DNA of 64,000 nucleotides from Vulgatibacter incomptus_A (GCA_040391605.1 JBEBXK010000004.1:1-64000); one strand, 5' to 3'. Positions 42,626-56,300 are shown, numbered from the stretch's first letter. The notes: a model not told the origin generated them from the letters alone. Numbers and translations: made by a program.

Positions 42626-44446
42626 ATGCCGGGCCCGGACGGAACGTTGGACGAGGAGATCGCCCCTGCCTCGGCGCCCTCGACGCGGCCCCGGACCTTT
42701 CGCCGCATGAAGGCGATCGAGGCGCGGTCGCATTGGATCGCTGCCTTCTCCCTAGGCTGCATGGCCGCCCTCCTCGTCCACGCCGCGCTCTCCGAATCGC
42801 CCACGATGGACGAGCCGAGCCACGTGACGCGGGGGATGTCCTTCCTCTCCACCGGCGATGCCAGGCTGAGCTTCGGCCACCCCCCGTTGGGGAACCTGCT
42901 CCAGGGGATCCCGGGCTGGCTCCTCGATCGCCCCATCGACTTTCGCTCGATGCCGGGCTGGAGAGACGGCTGGAGCGTCCCGCGGGTCGCCACCCACTAC
43001 TTCACCAGCGACTACGAACGGGCGAGAGCCGCGCTCGTCGGTGGAAGGCTCGTGACCGCGGCGCTCACGCTCCTCCTTGGCGTCTACCTCTACCGCTTCT
43101 GCCTCCGCTGGGGACGGTTGCGCGCCGCCGCGACGGTCTTCCTCTACGCCTTATTCCCGATCTTCCTCGCTCACGGGCACCTTGCGACGACGGACATGCC
43201 GCTCACCGTCGCGACCACCGTCGCGGTGGGTGAGTTCGTCCGCTGGCTCGAGAGCCGATCGCCGTTCCGCTTCCTCTGGTTCTCGGCCGCGGTGGGAGTC
43301 GCGTTCGCGACAAAGTTCAGCGCCCTCTTCCTCATCCCGGCCCTGGTCCTGGCCGGCGTCGTCCACGCCGCCTCGGGGCGCGGTCCCCTCGGGCGTCGCC
43401 CGCTCCGCGAGCGGCTCTGGCTCATGGTCCGGGACATCGGGCTGGTCGCCGTCGTGGCGATCCTCGTCGTCAACGCCGCCTACGGCTTTCAGCGGACGGG
43501 CTGGACCGTGGCCCGGATCCTCGCGGAGCCGGAGCCCGAAAACTGGATCACCACACCGTACCGAGGCGAGCTGCTGGAAGAGCTCTCGATCCTCCCGTCG
43601 CTGCCGTCCGGACTGCGCATCCCCCTGCCCTATCCCTGGCTCTTCGGGTTGCACTCCATCGACGCCCAGGACGAGCGGGGCCACGGCGGCTGGTTCTGGG
43701 GAGAGCACGGCGCGTCGCCGCTGTACTTTCCCGTGCTGACGGCGATCAAGCAGCCAGCGGCGATCCTGCTTCTGCTCCTGGCTGGCGCTTGGATCTTCAT
43801 CCGACGCAGGCGCTTCCCCGTGATCACGACCCTCGCCTTCTGGATCGCTCCCGCCCTTCTCTTGTTCGCATCGATCTTCTCCGACATCCAGATCGGCGTC
43901 CGGCACCTTCTCCCGATCTTTCCCTTCCTCGTGATCGGCGCCGGCTGGGCGGCCACCGCTCTCGTCCTCGTCGCCCGCACCCCAGCGGCGATCGTCCTCA
44001 TGGCAGCGGCGGCCGAATCCATCGCGAGCGCGCCCTCCTACCTCGGGCACTTCAGCTGGGCGATCGGAGGACCAAGGTCGGGGCATCGGATCAGCATGAT
44101 CGGCGAGGATTGGGGGCAGGACGTCCGCAGTCTGGCGACGTACGCGAAGGCGCACGGGCTCTCGCCGCTCTACTACCGACGATACGGCGTCACCACGCCA
44201 TTGGAGATGAAGCGATTCGGCGCGCCGTTTCGCCCCTTCAGCTGCAAGACCCCGGTGAAAGGACCAGCGTGGATCGCGGTCCACGCCAACCAGGTCGTAC
44301 GCTGGAAGAGGCGCTGTGGCCCCATCGAGCTGTACCGGGCGCCGGACGCGGTCGTAAACGAGCACATCTGGATCTACCGCGTCGAGCCTGCGCCGCCCAA
44401 GGCGCCTGTCGCGGATCGCCCGATGGTGGAAGGGCCGACCGAATGA
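42626..44446 (+). CDS. GT39-like membrane glycosyltransferase
   Basis: 606 residues, about 11 hydrophobic segments. The acidic first-loop motif SPTMDEPSHVTRG near residue 57 matches the D-E catalytic motif of GT39/GT83 enzymes. The last helix is followed by a soluble domain of about 120 residues. Only 4 bp after the methyltransferase gene. Acceptor unknown; likely uses the polyprenyl-sugar made by the GT2 enzyme. Confidence 0.8.
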   Translation: MPGPDGTLDEEIAPASAPSTRPRTFRRMKAIEARSHWIAAFSLGCMAALLVHAALSESPTMDEPSHVTRGMSFLSTGDARLSFGHPPLGNLLQGIPGWLLDRPIDFRSMPGWRDGWSVPRVATHYFTSDYERARAALVGGRLVTAALTLLLGVYLYRFCLRWGRLRAAATVFLYALFPIFLAHGHLATTDMPLTVATTVAVGEFVRWLESRSPFRFLWFSAAVGVAFATKFSALFLIPALVLAGVVHAASGRGPLGRRPLRERLWLMVRDIGLVAVVAILVVNAAYGFQRTGWTVARILAEPEPENWITTPYRGELLEELSILPSLPSGLRIPLPYPWLFGLHSIDAQDERGHGGWFWGEHGASPLYFPVLTAIKQPAAILLLLLAGAWIFIRRRRFPVITTLAFWIAPALLLFASIFSDIQIGVRHLLPIFPFLVIGAGWAATALVLVARTPAAIVLMAAAAESIASAPSYLGHFSWAIGGPRSGHRISMIGEDWGQDVRSLATYAKAHGLSPLYYRRYGVTTPLEMKRFGAPFRPFSCKTPVKGPAWIAVHANQVVRWKRRCGPIELYRAPDAVVNEHIWIYRVEPAPPKAPVADRPMVEGPTE

Positions 44447-45456
44447 GCCGTCCCCATCCAGCCCGGCGCGAACGGAAGGTGCTGCGGGTCGCGCTCGCCT
44501 GCGTCGCCTCGGCTGCCCTGCTCGCCCTCGTCTTCTCCCAACTGGACCTCGAAGAGGCGAGCGCGCGCTTCCGATCCGCCAACGCGGGCTGGCTCGCGGT
44601 CGCCGCCGCCGGCTCCTTCTTCGTCCTCATCATGCGAGGTACGCGCTTCGCCGTGCTGAACCGGCAGGCGCGGTGGCCGCTGACCACCGCGGCGACGGCG
44701 ATCCAGGTCTTCCTCAATCGGGTGACGCCCCTGCGTATGGGCGAACTCAGCCTCCCATGGATCCTGCGTCGCCACGCTGGGGAGGATGCCGTGCGCTCGC
44801 TCCTCTCGGTGGTGCTGGTCCGCCTCATCGATCTGGGAATCGTCGCGGCGGCGGTGGTGGCCGGGCTCTCTCTACGGGGCCAGGGAGAAGGCGCGCCGCC
44901 GCTCGTCCCGAGCGTCGTGGTGCTCGTGCTTTTGGCATTGGGCCTCGCGGCCTTTCGACGGTGTCTACGGCTGTTACTCTCCGTCGCCAGGTGGGCCGCC
45001 GGTAGCGTGGGCGTCGCCGAGCGCCCGTGGGTGGAGAGATCGCTTCGGAAGCTGGGCGACGTGCTGGCGGACGGCGAGTCGATGGGCCGACGGGAAATGG
45101 CCGCGGTCGCGGTTACCTCCGTGGCGATCTTCGTCGGCCAGACCCTCCTCTTTGGCGCGCTCCTTCAGGCCTTCTCGGTGGAGCTGCGCCTGCTCGAGCT
45201 GATGCAGGGGGGCGCCGTGGCGCAGGCCGGCGCCGCGATCCCCATCGCCGCCGTGGGATCCTTCGGTCCCCAGGAGGCTTCGTGGGTGGCGGGATTCGTC
45301 TGGGTGGGCGTTCCCCTCCAGGACGCGCTGGTGACTGCCGTCGCCTGCCAGCTGTTCACCCTCGCCTTCGCCGCGATCTTCGCCCTCCCGGCGTGGATCT
45401 GGCTGCAGCGGAAGGCTGCGGCCGGGCGCGCGGCGGATTCGGCGCCTGTGGCGTAG
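44443..45456 (+). CDS. Flippase-like (LPG synthase TM region) membrane protein
   Basis: 337 residues with about 8 hydrophobic segments. Has FLNRVTPLRMGELSLPWILRR, followed later by VGSFGPQEASWVAGFVW, the pattern of the lysylphosphatidylglycerol synthase transmembrane/UPF0104 family, which without the soluble domain is often called a flippase-like protein. Start ATG overlaps the previous stop by 4 bases. Ends the operon. Confidence 0.82.
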   Translation: MSRPHPARRERKVLRVALACVASAALLALVFSQLDLEEASARFRSANAGWLAVAAAGSFFVLIMRGTRFAVLNRQARWPLTTAATAIQVFLNRVTPLRMGELSLPWILRRHAGEDAVRSLLSVVLVRLIDLGIVAAAVVAGLSLRGQGEGAPPLVPSVVVLVLLALGLAAFRRCLRLLLSVARWAAGSVGVAERPWVERSLRKLGDVLADGESMGRREMAAVAVTSVAIFVGQTLLFGALLQAFSVELRLLELMQGGAVAQAGAAIPIAAVGSFGPQEASWVAGFVWVGVPLQDALVTAVACQLFTLAFAAIFALPAWIWLQRKAAAGRAADSAPVA

Positions 45457-45529
45457 GCCCGGTCGGACGGCCGTCGAGACGTCCGCCGTCCTCACTTGCC
45501 AAGTCGGACCCTGGTCTTAGCTTGGTGCC

Positions 45530-48178
<2,649 letters not shown>

Positions 48179-48324
48179 CGCGAGCCGGGGCGAAAGGCCC
48201 CCTTCGTCGGCGGAGACTCCTCCGCGACCTGCGGGGGCGCCTGCTCCCCTCCGCCCGTGGAAGGAGCACCCGGACAATCGTGGCTTGAGCTGGGGGTGGT
48301 CGATGCGCGATCATGGAGGCATCC

Positions 48325-48993
48325 ATGGCCTCGACCCCTCCGCCCAAGAAGCAGCCCCGCAAGCCCACATCCAAGTCCCGGAGCGAGGAGCCGATCTCGC
48401 CATCCGAGAAGCCAGGCGCCGATCCCGATCCGGATCTCGCGCCAACCGTCGGCGCGAACCTCCGGCGGCTGCGGCTCCAGCGTGGGCTCTCCCTCGAGAA
48501 GCTCGCTCAAGCCTCTGGGGTCAGCCGCGCCATGCTCGGCCAGATCGAGCTCGGCAAGAGCGCCCCCACCATCAACGTCCTCTGGAAGATCGCCCGGGCC
48601 CTGGACGTCACCTTCTCCGCGCTGATCACCTCCCGCGTGGCCTCCGGCACCACCGTGCTCCGTGCCTCCGAGGCGCGACGCCTCACCAGCGCCGACGGCA
48701 GCTTCACCTCCCGGGCGCTCTTCCCCTTCGACGAGCCCCGGCGGGTGGAGTTCTACGAGCTGGAGCTGGCCGCTGGCGGGATCGAGCAGGCGCATCCCCA
48801 CCCCGCGGGCACCGGTGAGAACCTGGTGGTGGTCGAGGGCTCCATCGAGATCGAGATCCACGGCGCCGTCACCCGCCTCGACCAAGGGGACGCGATCCTC
48901 TTCGAGGCCGACGCGCCTCACCTCTACCGCAATCCCGGCGAGGTCCCTGCCCGGATGTTCCTGGTCATGACCTACGCCGACTCGGTAGGCTGA
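48325..48993 (+). CDS. XRE-type regulator with cupin domain
   Basis: 222 residues; start ATG 48325 with GGAGG 5 bases before it. Pro/Lys-rich N-terminus, HTH (about 40-95, key residues LRRLRLQRGLSLEKLAQASG and SRAMLGQIELGKSAP), C-terminal cupin (about 125-220) with HPHPAGTGENLVVVEG. Cupin-fused regulators sense small molecules. Gene isolated; partner unknown. Confidence 0.9.
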   Translation: MASTPPPKKQPRKPTSKSRSEEPISPSEKPGADPDPDLAPTVGANLRRLRLQRGLSLEKLAQASGVSRAMLGQIELGKSAPTINVLWKIARALDVTFSALITSRVASGTTVLRASEARRLTSADGSFTSRALFPFDEPRRVEFYELELAAGGIEQAHPHPAGTGENLVVVEGSIEIEIHGAVTRLDQGDAILFEADAPHLYRNPGEVPARMFLVMTYADSVG

Positions 48994-49101
48994 ACGCTCC
49001 CTTACTCTCCGTAAGAACGAGACTGGATGAGGCCTCGTGCAGATCGCGAAGCCCGAAGCCCGGCTGAGCGATCCGCGCGACCGGGTCGCAGGCCGTCCAC
49101 G

Positions 49102-50244
49102 CTATGGGCGCAGGCGATCGGCGAGCCAGCGGGCGATCCGATCGATCTCTCGGACGTCGAGGGCGCCGCCGTCGACCACCAGGCTGCGGTCGGGGGCCTC
49201 GAGGTTCCCCGGCGGAGAGATCAGGGCCAGCGCGACGACCCGCCTGTCGAACTCGGCGACCTCCGTGACGGCGGCGGCGCTCCGGCCCACCCCCAGCAGC
49301 GCCAGGCGGAAAGGATCGAGCTCCGGCCGCGCCGAGACCACGTTCAGCGCCACCTCGACCACCGACTCCTCGGCGGCGCCTCCCTCGAGATCCAGGCGCA
49401 GGCTCGCCAGCCCCGCCTCGGAGAGCCGCACCGCCAGCGCCTCGCCAGCCCCCGTGCCCGGATGAACGCCCTTGCCCACCACCACCACCCCTGGCCAGGG
49501 CCCCACCCCCGAGGGCAGCCGCAGCACGGCCTTATGCGCCACCGCCCGGCTATCCACCAGGCGGATCGAGCGATCGCCCGAGGGCAGGATCTCCATCCCC
49601 TGGGGCTGGGAGAGGCCACCGCGGGCCAGCAGATCCGCCACCTCCTCAGCATTCACCTCAGGAAGATGCTCATAACACCTCGAGATCTCCTCCGGCCGCT
49701 CCACGCGGATCGGCGCGATCACCTCGACCCCCATCGCCTCGAGCTCATCCAACGAGGCGCTCACCCCACAGGGGACCACCACCACGATCCGCTCGGCCCC
49801 CCGCCGGCGCAGGAACTCGATCCCCGCCTTGGTGGTGAGACCCGTGAACACAGCGTCGTCGACGAGGACCGCCACGTGGCTCCGCACGAAGCGCGCGGGA
49901 TCCGGCGCGCCGAAGCTATGTCGCCATCGCGCCAGGCGGATCGCGACGTCCTCGCCCATGCTCTCCACCTCGCCGGGGAGGAGGCCGCAGTCCTTGGCGT
50001 GCTCGGTGAAGACCATGGCGCCGTCGGCGTCGATGGCCCCCACCACGGCCCCCGGCTCCTCGGGCATCCCGACCTTGCGCACCAGCAGCGGGATCATCGA
50101 GACGTGAAGCGCCTCCGCGACCTGCGCGCCCACCTGCACGCCGCCGCGGGGAACCGCGAGCACCACCGCGGGCCCGTCGATCCTGGGAGCGACCAGCTTG
50201 CCAAGACGCCGGCCGGCATCAATCCTGTCGAGATATCGATTCAT
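49102..50244 (-). CDS. Phosphoribosyltransferase fused to alpha/beta-hydrolase-like domain
   Basis: 380 residues from ATG 50244. Residues 1-220 are a type I PRTase: VLAVPRGGVQVGAQVAEAL and PRPP loop VAVLVDDAVFTGLT. Residues about 235-380 resemble dienelactone-hydrolase-like domains usually found in this fusion (VVVVGKGVHPGTGAGEAL, then LALLGVGRSAAAVT), but the nucleophile elbow GxSxG is GVGRS, so the hydrolase is likely inactive. Function of these fusions is not established. Confidence 0.85.
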   Translation of the reverse strand: MNRYLDRIDAGRRLGKLVAPRIDGPAVVLAVPRGGVQVGAQVAEALHVSMIPLLVRKVGMPEEPGAVVGAIDADGAMVFTEHAKDCGLLPGEVESMGEDVAIRLARWRHSFGAPDPARFVRSHVAVLVDDAVFTGLTTKAGIEFLRRRGAERIVVVVPCGVSASLDELEAMGVEVIAPIRVERPEEISRCYEHLPEVNAEEVADLLARGGLSQPQGMEILPSGDRSIRLVDSRAVAHKAVLRLPSGVGPWPGVVVVGKGVHPGTGAGEALAVRLSEAGLASLRLDLEGGAAEESVVEVALNVVSARPELDPFRLALLGVGRSAAAVTEVAEFDRRVVALALISPPGNLEAPDRSLVVDGGALDVREIDRIARWLADRLRP

Positions 50245-50422
50245 GGATCGACCATCGTACCCCCTCGTCCTCGATCGCGTCGAAGGAAGCGCAGACCCCA
50301 AGGTGTGGAGGCTCGCCCCCGTGCGGAGCGGGAGCGCCCCGCTCGATCGCGGGCATGGGTCGCGGCAGCGAATCGCCCCCTGGGGCGCGAGAGCGCTTCT
50401 CTCAAGCCCGCCCCTCGAAGAG

Positions 50423-51196
50423 CTATGGGTCCAGTCGATGCTCGGCGTCGTCCCGCGGGCCGTACAAGACCTCGTCGAGGACGAGGCCCTGGGGCGGCGC
50501 CGTCCGCCCGGCGAGGCGCCGATCGCGGCCCTCCAGCAGCGCCCCCATCGAGGCCGGATCGCGCTTGCCCATCCCCACCTCCACGAGGGTCCCCGCTAGG
50601 TTGCGGACCATATGCTTGAGGAAGGCGGTGGCCTCCGCGACGATCACCAGCTCCTCCGCCTCCCCGCGCTCCACCTCCAGTCGGCGCAGCCTCCGCACGG
50701 TGGTCTTCGCCCGGCAATCGGCTGCGCGAAATGCAGAGAAGTCGTGGAGGCCCACCAGCCTCCCCGCCGCCTCCCGCATCGGCGCCAGCTCCAGGGGATG
50801 AAAGACCTCCCAATGGCTGCGCCTGCGCAGCGGCGCCCGGGTGGGACGATTGGAGATCCGGTAGACGTATCGCTTGCCAGACGCGCTGCGCCTGGCGTCG
50901 AAGGAGGGATCCACCTCCTCGGCCCGCACCACCGAGACGTCCCGGGGCAGGATCGCGTTCAGCCCCTGAACGTAGGCGACCATCGGGAGGCCCCGCCCCG
51001 TCTGCAGCGAGGCCACCTGGCCCCTGGCGTGGACTCCGGAGTCGGTCCTCCCCGAGCCGACGATCCGGATCGGCTCGCCGAGCAGCCGGGCGAGGGCCGC
51101 CTCCATCGTCTCCTGCACCGAGCGCCCTTTCGGCTGGATCTGCCAGCCGACGAAGTCGGTGCCGTCGTACTCGATGGTCAGCTTGATCGTCGTCAC
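50423..51196 (-). CDS. truA: tRNA pseudouridine(38-40) synthase TruA
   Basis: 257 residues, GTG start. Catalytic Asp52 in RIVGSGRTDSGVHARGQ; other motifs: YDGTDFVGWQIQP and ARRSASGKRYVYRI. Modifies the anticodon arm of tRNAs. Alone on the minus strand; the 226 bp to the phosphoribosyltransferase fusion have no gene. Confidence 0.96.
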   Translation of the reverse strand: MTTIKLTIEYDGTDFVGWQIQPKGRSVQETMEAALARLLGEPIRIVGSGRTDSGVHARGQVASLQTGRGLPMVAYVQGLNAILPRDVSVVRAEEVDPSFDARRSASGKRYVYRISNRPTRAPLRRRSHWEVFHPLELAPMREAAGRLVGLHDFSAFRAADCRAKTTVRRLRRLEVERGEAEELVIVAEATAFLKHMVRNLAGTLVEVGMGKRDPASMGALLEGRDRRLAGRTAPPQGLVLDEVLYGPRDDAEHRLDP

Positions 51197-51328
51197 TCAA
51201 TGCCTGCGGGAAAAAGTGGCCGTTCCTCCGTCGCCAGCGTGGAATCTACCGGATCTTCGAAGAAGAGGTGGCCTCTCGCGTGTTGCAACTTCACGCGATC
51301 CACGTGCAGAGTGGATAGTTTGGGTCCG

Positions 51329-53116
51329 ATGGAGTCTCCCTTGGTCGACGTAACCCTGGAGCGTCTTCGCGAGCTGGCGCGCGAGCGCTTCGGCATCAAG
51401 CGCTTTCGCCCTGGCCAGGCCGAGGTCATCGAAGGGATCCTGGCGGGCCGCGACGTCCTCGCGATCCTCCCCACCGGGGGCGGCAAGAGCCTCACCTACC
51501 AGCTCCCCGCCCTGGCGCTGCCGGGCACCACCATCGTGGTCTCGCCCCTGATCTCCCTCATGCAGGATCAAGTGGAGAAGCTGCGAGCCGTCGGCGTCGA
51601 CGTCGCGATGGTGAACTCCACCCTCTCCGAGAGGGAGCAGCGCGCCGCCCTCCAGACCATCGGCGAGGGGCGCCATCGCCTGGCCTACGTGACCCCCGAG
51701 CGCCTCGCCGATCCGACCTTCCGCACCATCATCGCCAGGGCCGGCCCCCAGCTCTTCGTGGTGGACGAAGCCCATTGCGTCTCCCAATGGGGCCATGACT
51801 TTCGACCCGCCTACCTCGGCCTCGCCGCCGCGGTGGAGGAGTTCGGCCACCCTCCCGTCCTCGCCCTCACCGCCACCGCCACCGACTCCGTGATCAGCGA
51901 CATCGTCCGCCAGCTCGGGATGCGCGATCCCCACGTGGTGATCGCCGGCTTCGATCGGGCCAACCTCTTCTTCGAGGTGATCCACACCACCACCGAGTCC
52001 GCGCGGCGCAAGCGGCTGGTGGACCATGTGAAGCGCTCCCGCGGATCGGGCATCGTCTACTGCGCCACCATCCAGCAGGTAGAGGACGTAGCCCAGCTCC
52101 TCACCGACAATGGAGTCGACACCGGCCGCTACCACGGGCAGATGCGCGCCAGGGATCGCGAGGCCGTCCAGCGGGCCTTCATGACCACCTCCTCCCCCCG
52201 GGTGATCGTCGCGACCAACGCCTTCGGCCTCGGGGTGGACAAGCCCGACATCCGCTTCGTGATCCACGCCCAGATGCCGGGATCCCTCGAGGCCTACTTC
52301 CAGGAGGCGGGCCGAGCCGGCAGGGACGGCCGCCCCTCGCGCTGCACGCTGCTCTACCACGTGGGCGACAGGCGGGTGCAGGCCTACTTCCTCGGCGGCA
52401 GATACCCCAGGCCCGACGACGTGATCCGGGTGAGCCGCGCGCTGGACACCCACGCCAGGGCCGAGGCCATCGGCATCGACGCCGTCGCCGCAGCCGCCGA
52501 GGTCCCGGCCCGCACCGCGCGGGTGGTGATCTCCCTGCTGGTGGAGCTCGGCCTCGCCGCCGAGGAGGATGGCGCCAAGGTCCGGGCCAGGGGCCAGCCC
52601 GCCTCGGAGGAGGCCCTGGCCACCGCGGCCCTCACCTACGAGCAAAGGCGGCGCGAGGATCGCGATCGCCTGGACGCGGTGGTGCGCTACGCCACCTCCA
52701 ACCTCTGCCGCACCCGCATGCTCCTGGCCTACTTCGGCGAGGAGTCCGACTCCACCTGTGGCCACTGCGACTCCTGCGTCCGCCGGGTGCGCAGGGCCCA
52801 GGAGGAGGCTCGCAAGGAGGAGGCGCTGCGCCTCTCCGAAGAGGCCGAGGTCCGCGCCACCGCGGCGAGAGCCGCCGCCGCCGCTGCCGCCGCCGCTGCG
52901 AGCCCCTATCCCCGCCGCCCGATCCGTCCCTTTCGCCAGGCCAAGAAGCGCGAGGCTCCCAGAGGCCCCAAGGCCCTCGGCCCCGGCGCCAGGGTCCACC
53001 ACCCCGCCTTCGGCGAGGGCGAGGTCCTCGACGTCCAGGACGATCGGGTCACCGCCTTCTTCCCGGGCCGCGGCGAGCGCACGGTGAAGCGAAGCTTCCT
53101 CGATCGCACCACCTGA
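51329..53116 (+). CDS. recQ: RecQ-family DNA helicase with Tudor-like C-terminus
   Basis: 595 residues. Superfamily 2: motif 0 RFRPGQAEVIEG, Walker A LPTGGGKS, DEAHCVSQWGH, TATATDSV, and motif VI QEAGRAGRDG. Zinc-binding four-Cys region with CGHCDSC at about 475. Instead of HRDC there is an Ala/Arg-rich linker and a last domain GARVHHPAFGEGEVLDVQD, resembling the Tudor-like C-terminus of UvrD/PcrA. Assigned as recQ by the helicase core; the start ATG at 51329 is preferred. Confidence 0.92.
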   Translation: MESPLVDVTLERLRELARERFGIKRFRPGQAEVIEGILAGRDVLAILPTGGGKSLTYQLPALALPGTTIVVSPLISLMQDQVEKLRAVGVDVAMVNSTLSEREQRAALQTIGEGRHRLAYVTPERLADPTFRTIIARAGPQLFVVDEAHCVSQWGHDFRPAYLGLAAAVEEFGHPPVLALTATATDSVISDIVRQLGMRDPHVVIAGFDRANLFFEVIHTTTESARRKRLVDHVKRSRGSGIVYCATIQQVEDVAQLLTDNGVDTGRYHGQMRARDREAVQRAFMTTSSPRVIVATNAFGLGVDKPDIRFVIHAQMPGSLEAYFQEAGRAGRDGRPSRCTLLYHVGDRRVQAYFLGGRYPRPDDVIRVSRALDTHARAEAIGIDAVAAAAEVPARTARVVISLLVELGLAAEEDGAKVRARGQPASEEALATAALTYEQRRREDRDRLDAVVRYATSNLCRTRMLLAYFGEESDSTCGHCDSCVRRVRRAQEEARKEEALRLSEEAEVRATAARAAAAAAAAAASPYPRRPIRPFRQAKKREAPRGPKALGPGARVHHPAFGEGEVLDVQDDRVTAFFPGRGERTVKRSFLDRTT

Positions 53117-53329
53117 GCACACGTCCCCCGATCGGCTGCGCGTCTCGCCTGCGTCGTTGGACCGGCGCTTCCTTGCTCTGAGCCATCGAAGGAATCGCCC
53201 TCGCACGGGAGCCGGCCCCTTCGTTTCGAGCTACGCGCGCGAGGCTCTCCTTGCGCGTGCTCCCGGGTCAACACGCCTCGCATCCGGAGCGCTCGCGACG
53301 ATCTCTGAAGAGTCTGTGAAGCCCCCGGG

Positions 53330-56300
53330 CTATTCGATGGCGCCGTAGAAGGGGGCCTGGCCGAATTGGTTCCCGCCCCAGCAGAGCAGCCGCTGATCGA
53401 CCGCACGGATCCCGCAGGTGAAGGACTTGCCCGCGCTCACGCTCTCGAAGGCGTCGCGGCTGGGCGTGGGCGGCGCCTCCCCCTGATCGTTCACGCCCCG
53501 GCAGATCACCCGCCCATCGGATCGCCTCACGGCGCATGCGTGCTCCACTCCCGCACTCAGGGAGAGATAGCCGTCGGCTTCGGGAGGATCCGGCACCAGG
53601 CGCGTGGCGTCCCCACCCCAGCAGATCAGGGCGTGATCCTCGCGCTCGAGCCCGCAGCTGAAGTTGCCGCCAGCGGCGACGCTCGCGAAGGCCACGCCTG
53701 CCGGCGGGCTCGCCTCGCCGAAGAAATTGGAGCCCCAGCAGCTCACCTGATGATCCTCGCGACGGACGCCGCAGCCATGGGAGAACCCGACATCCAGGGC
53801 CTCGAGGCTGGGTACCGGTGCCCAACCCATGGCGTAATTCCCCCAGCAATCGAGCCTTCCGTCCAACGCTCGAATCGCGCAGCCATAGTTCGCAGCGGCG
53901 CTCACGGCCGAGTAGCTGTCGGCGGGCGCCCCGGAGACCTGCCCCAGGTCGTCGCGACCCCAGCAGCTCAGGCTGCCATCGGCGCTGTGGATCCCGCAGC
54001 TATGCGCACCACCGGCGCTCACGCGCTGGAAGCTCTCCTCCGAGGGCCGCCTCGGCGCCTGCCCCGAAGAGTCGAGGCCCCCGCAGACCACCGCCCCATC
54101 ATCCCGCCGCACGGCGCAGAAGTGATCGTCACCTGCGCTCACCTGGGCGTAGCGTTCGACAGACGGCAGGGCGTGGGTGGCGCCCCAACAGCGCAGCTTG
54201 GAGTCCACGCGCCTGCCACAGCCGTGGAGGTTGCCGGAGCTCACCTGGGTGAAGCGCTCCACGCTCGGTCCCGCAGGCGCGTCGCCCACGCCGTTGCGCC
54301 CCCAGCAGACCACCCTCTGATCCGCTGCCCGGACGCCGCAGCTCTGGTCCCGGCCGGTGCTCACGCTCTCGTAGGCGTCGGGGCCGACCACGCCAGGCGC
54401 CTGCCCGAAGTCGTTCAGCCCCCAGCAGCGGATCCGACCGTCCTCCAGCAAGCCACAGCTATGCGAGTAACCGGCGCTCACACTCAAATAGGTCTCGACG
54501 GTGGGCAGCCCAGGCGCCTCGCCTAGCATGTTGTCGCCCCAGCACACCACCCGCCCGTCGGTGCGGACGCCGCAGCTATGCCACCACCCGGCGCTCACGC
54601 TGCGAAAGCCCGTCCCCACCGGCGCCGTCGCCTGTCCGTATCGATTGTCCCCCCAGCAGACCGCCACGCCATCGGTGCGGACGCCACAGAAATGGCGGCT
54701 GCCGGCGCTCACGCTCTGAAACGTGCCGGGCGCCTCCACGACGGGCTCATCCCAATCGCCAGGGAGCATGCTCGATCCCCAGCAGAGCGCCGCCTGATCC
54801 GAGCGCCGCACCCCACAGACCCGATCCTGCCCCACGCTCATGGTCTCGTAGGCATCCGCCGAAGGGAGCTGCCCTCCCGTCTCGCTGTCGTTGCGCCAGC
54901 AGACCACCTTCCGATCGAGGCTGCGCAGACCACAGCCGAAGCCCCATCCCGCGCCCACCTCCAGGAAGCCGTGGACCAGGCTCCAACTCGGGGTCGAGTG
55001 CCCGACCAGCGTCCCCCCATCCAGCAGCTTGGCCCGGTAGTAGCGCCCCACGTCCACCTCCGCCTCCAGGTCGTAGGCGATGAGCCCGCTCACCATCGGG
55101 AGATCCACGAAGTCCATCGGCGAGTCGTCGAGCGATCGTTGCCAGCGGATCTCCAGATCCATCCCGCGGTACCCCGTGGTGGACGCCGCGGGTCCAGGGC
55201 CGTCCGCTGTCCGGGGCCGCACCCGATAGATCGGCGAGACCTCCGGCTCGAAGTCCCACTCTTCCGCCAGGCGCAGCTCCACGAAGCCCCGATAGCGATC
55301 GGAGATCGCGAGGGCCTCCATCTCCGACGGAGGGATCGCCGGCGGCGCCTCCCGATCCACGAAGACCGTCGCAGCACCGGCGTCTCGCCACGGCCCGTCG
55401 TCCCGCTGCACCTCGTAGGTGATGGCAGGTGCGCTGCGTCCGCCGCTCACCTGGGCAGCGGCGAGCTCGACGTCCGTCGCCATCGCCACGAGCTCGTAGC
55501 GATGCTCCGGAAACCGCAGGGTCGGCGTCCAGGAGAGGGCCACGCCATCGGCGCGCGTGCCTCGGGTGGCGTTGAGCTCCGCCGGCGCGTCGACCTCCAC
55601 CGGAGCGGCCCCCGCATCCCGGAACGAGGAGGCCGACGAAGCGAGGCGCGCCACCTCGACGCCGTCCCGGGAGACGATCCATCCCTCGATCGCCGGCGGG
55701 GGCCTCGCCCCGCTCACAGCCTCCGAGACCGGACCCGCGCCCTTGGACCAGAGCGCCTCCACCTGGAATCCGTGGGAGAGACCTTCGATGGCCCTGGCGG
55801 TCCAGGCGAGATCCACCGCGTCCACGCCGGGCGAGGCCGAGAACATCGGCGGCAGCCACGAGCCGCCCGCGACGTCGCGCTCCTCGAGGCGGCGGCTCGA
55901 CGCCGGCAAGGTCGCGACCCAGCCACCGTCGCGGAGCACCCGATAGCCCGTGACCACCGGCGCGCTGCGGCCGGCCTCCACTTCCGAAGATCGCGCCTCG
56001 TCCACGCCCTCCGCCACCACCACCAGGCGGTAGCGATGCGCCGGCCCGGCGAAGGCCTCCGGCTCGTCCCAGCTCAAGACCAGCGCGCCGTCCCGGACCT
56101 CCAGCCCTACGGCCGCTGCCGCGCCGAGGGTCCCGGCTTCCACGCCCTCATCCCGAAACGATCGCGCCGAGGCAGGCAGCGAGACCAGCGTCACCTCGTC
56201 CCGCACGATCCGGTAGCCCTGGACCGCCGGCGCCGCCCGGCCGCCTTCCGCCTCCACCGTCGTCGATTCCTTGCCGTAGGTCGCGACCAGCTCGTAGCGA

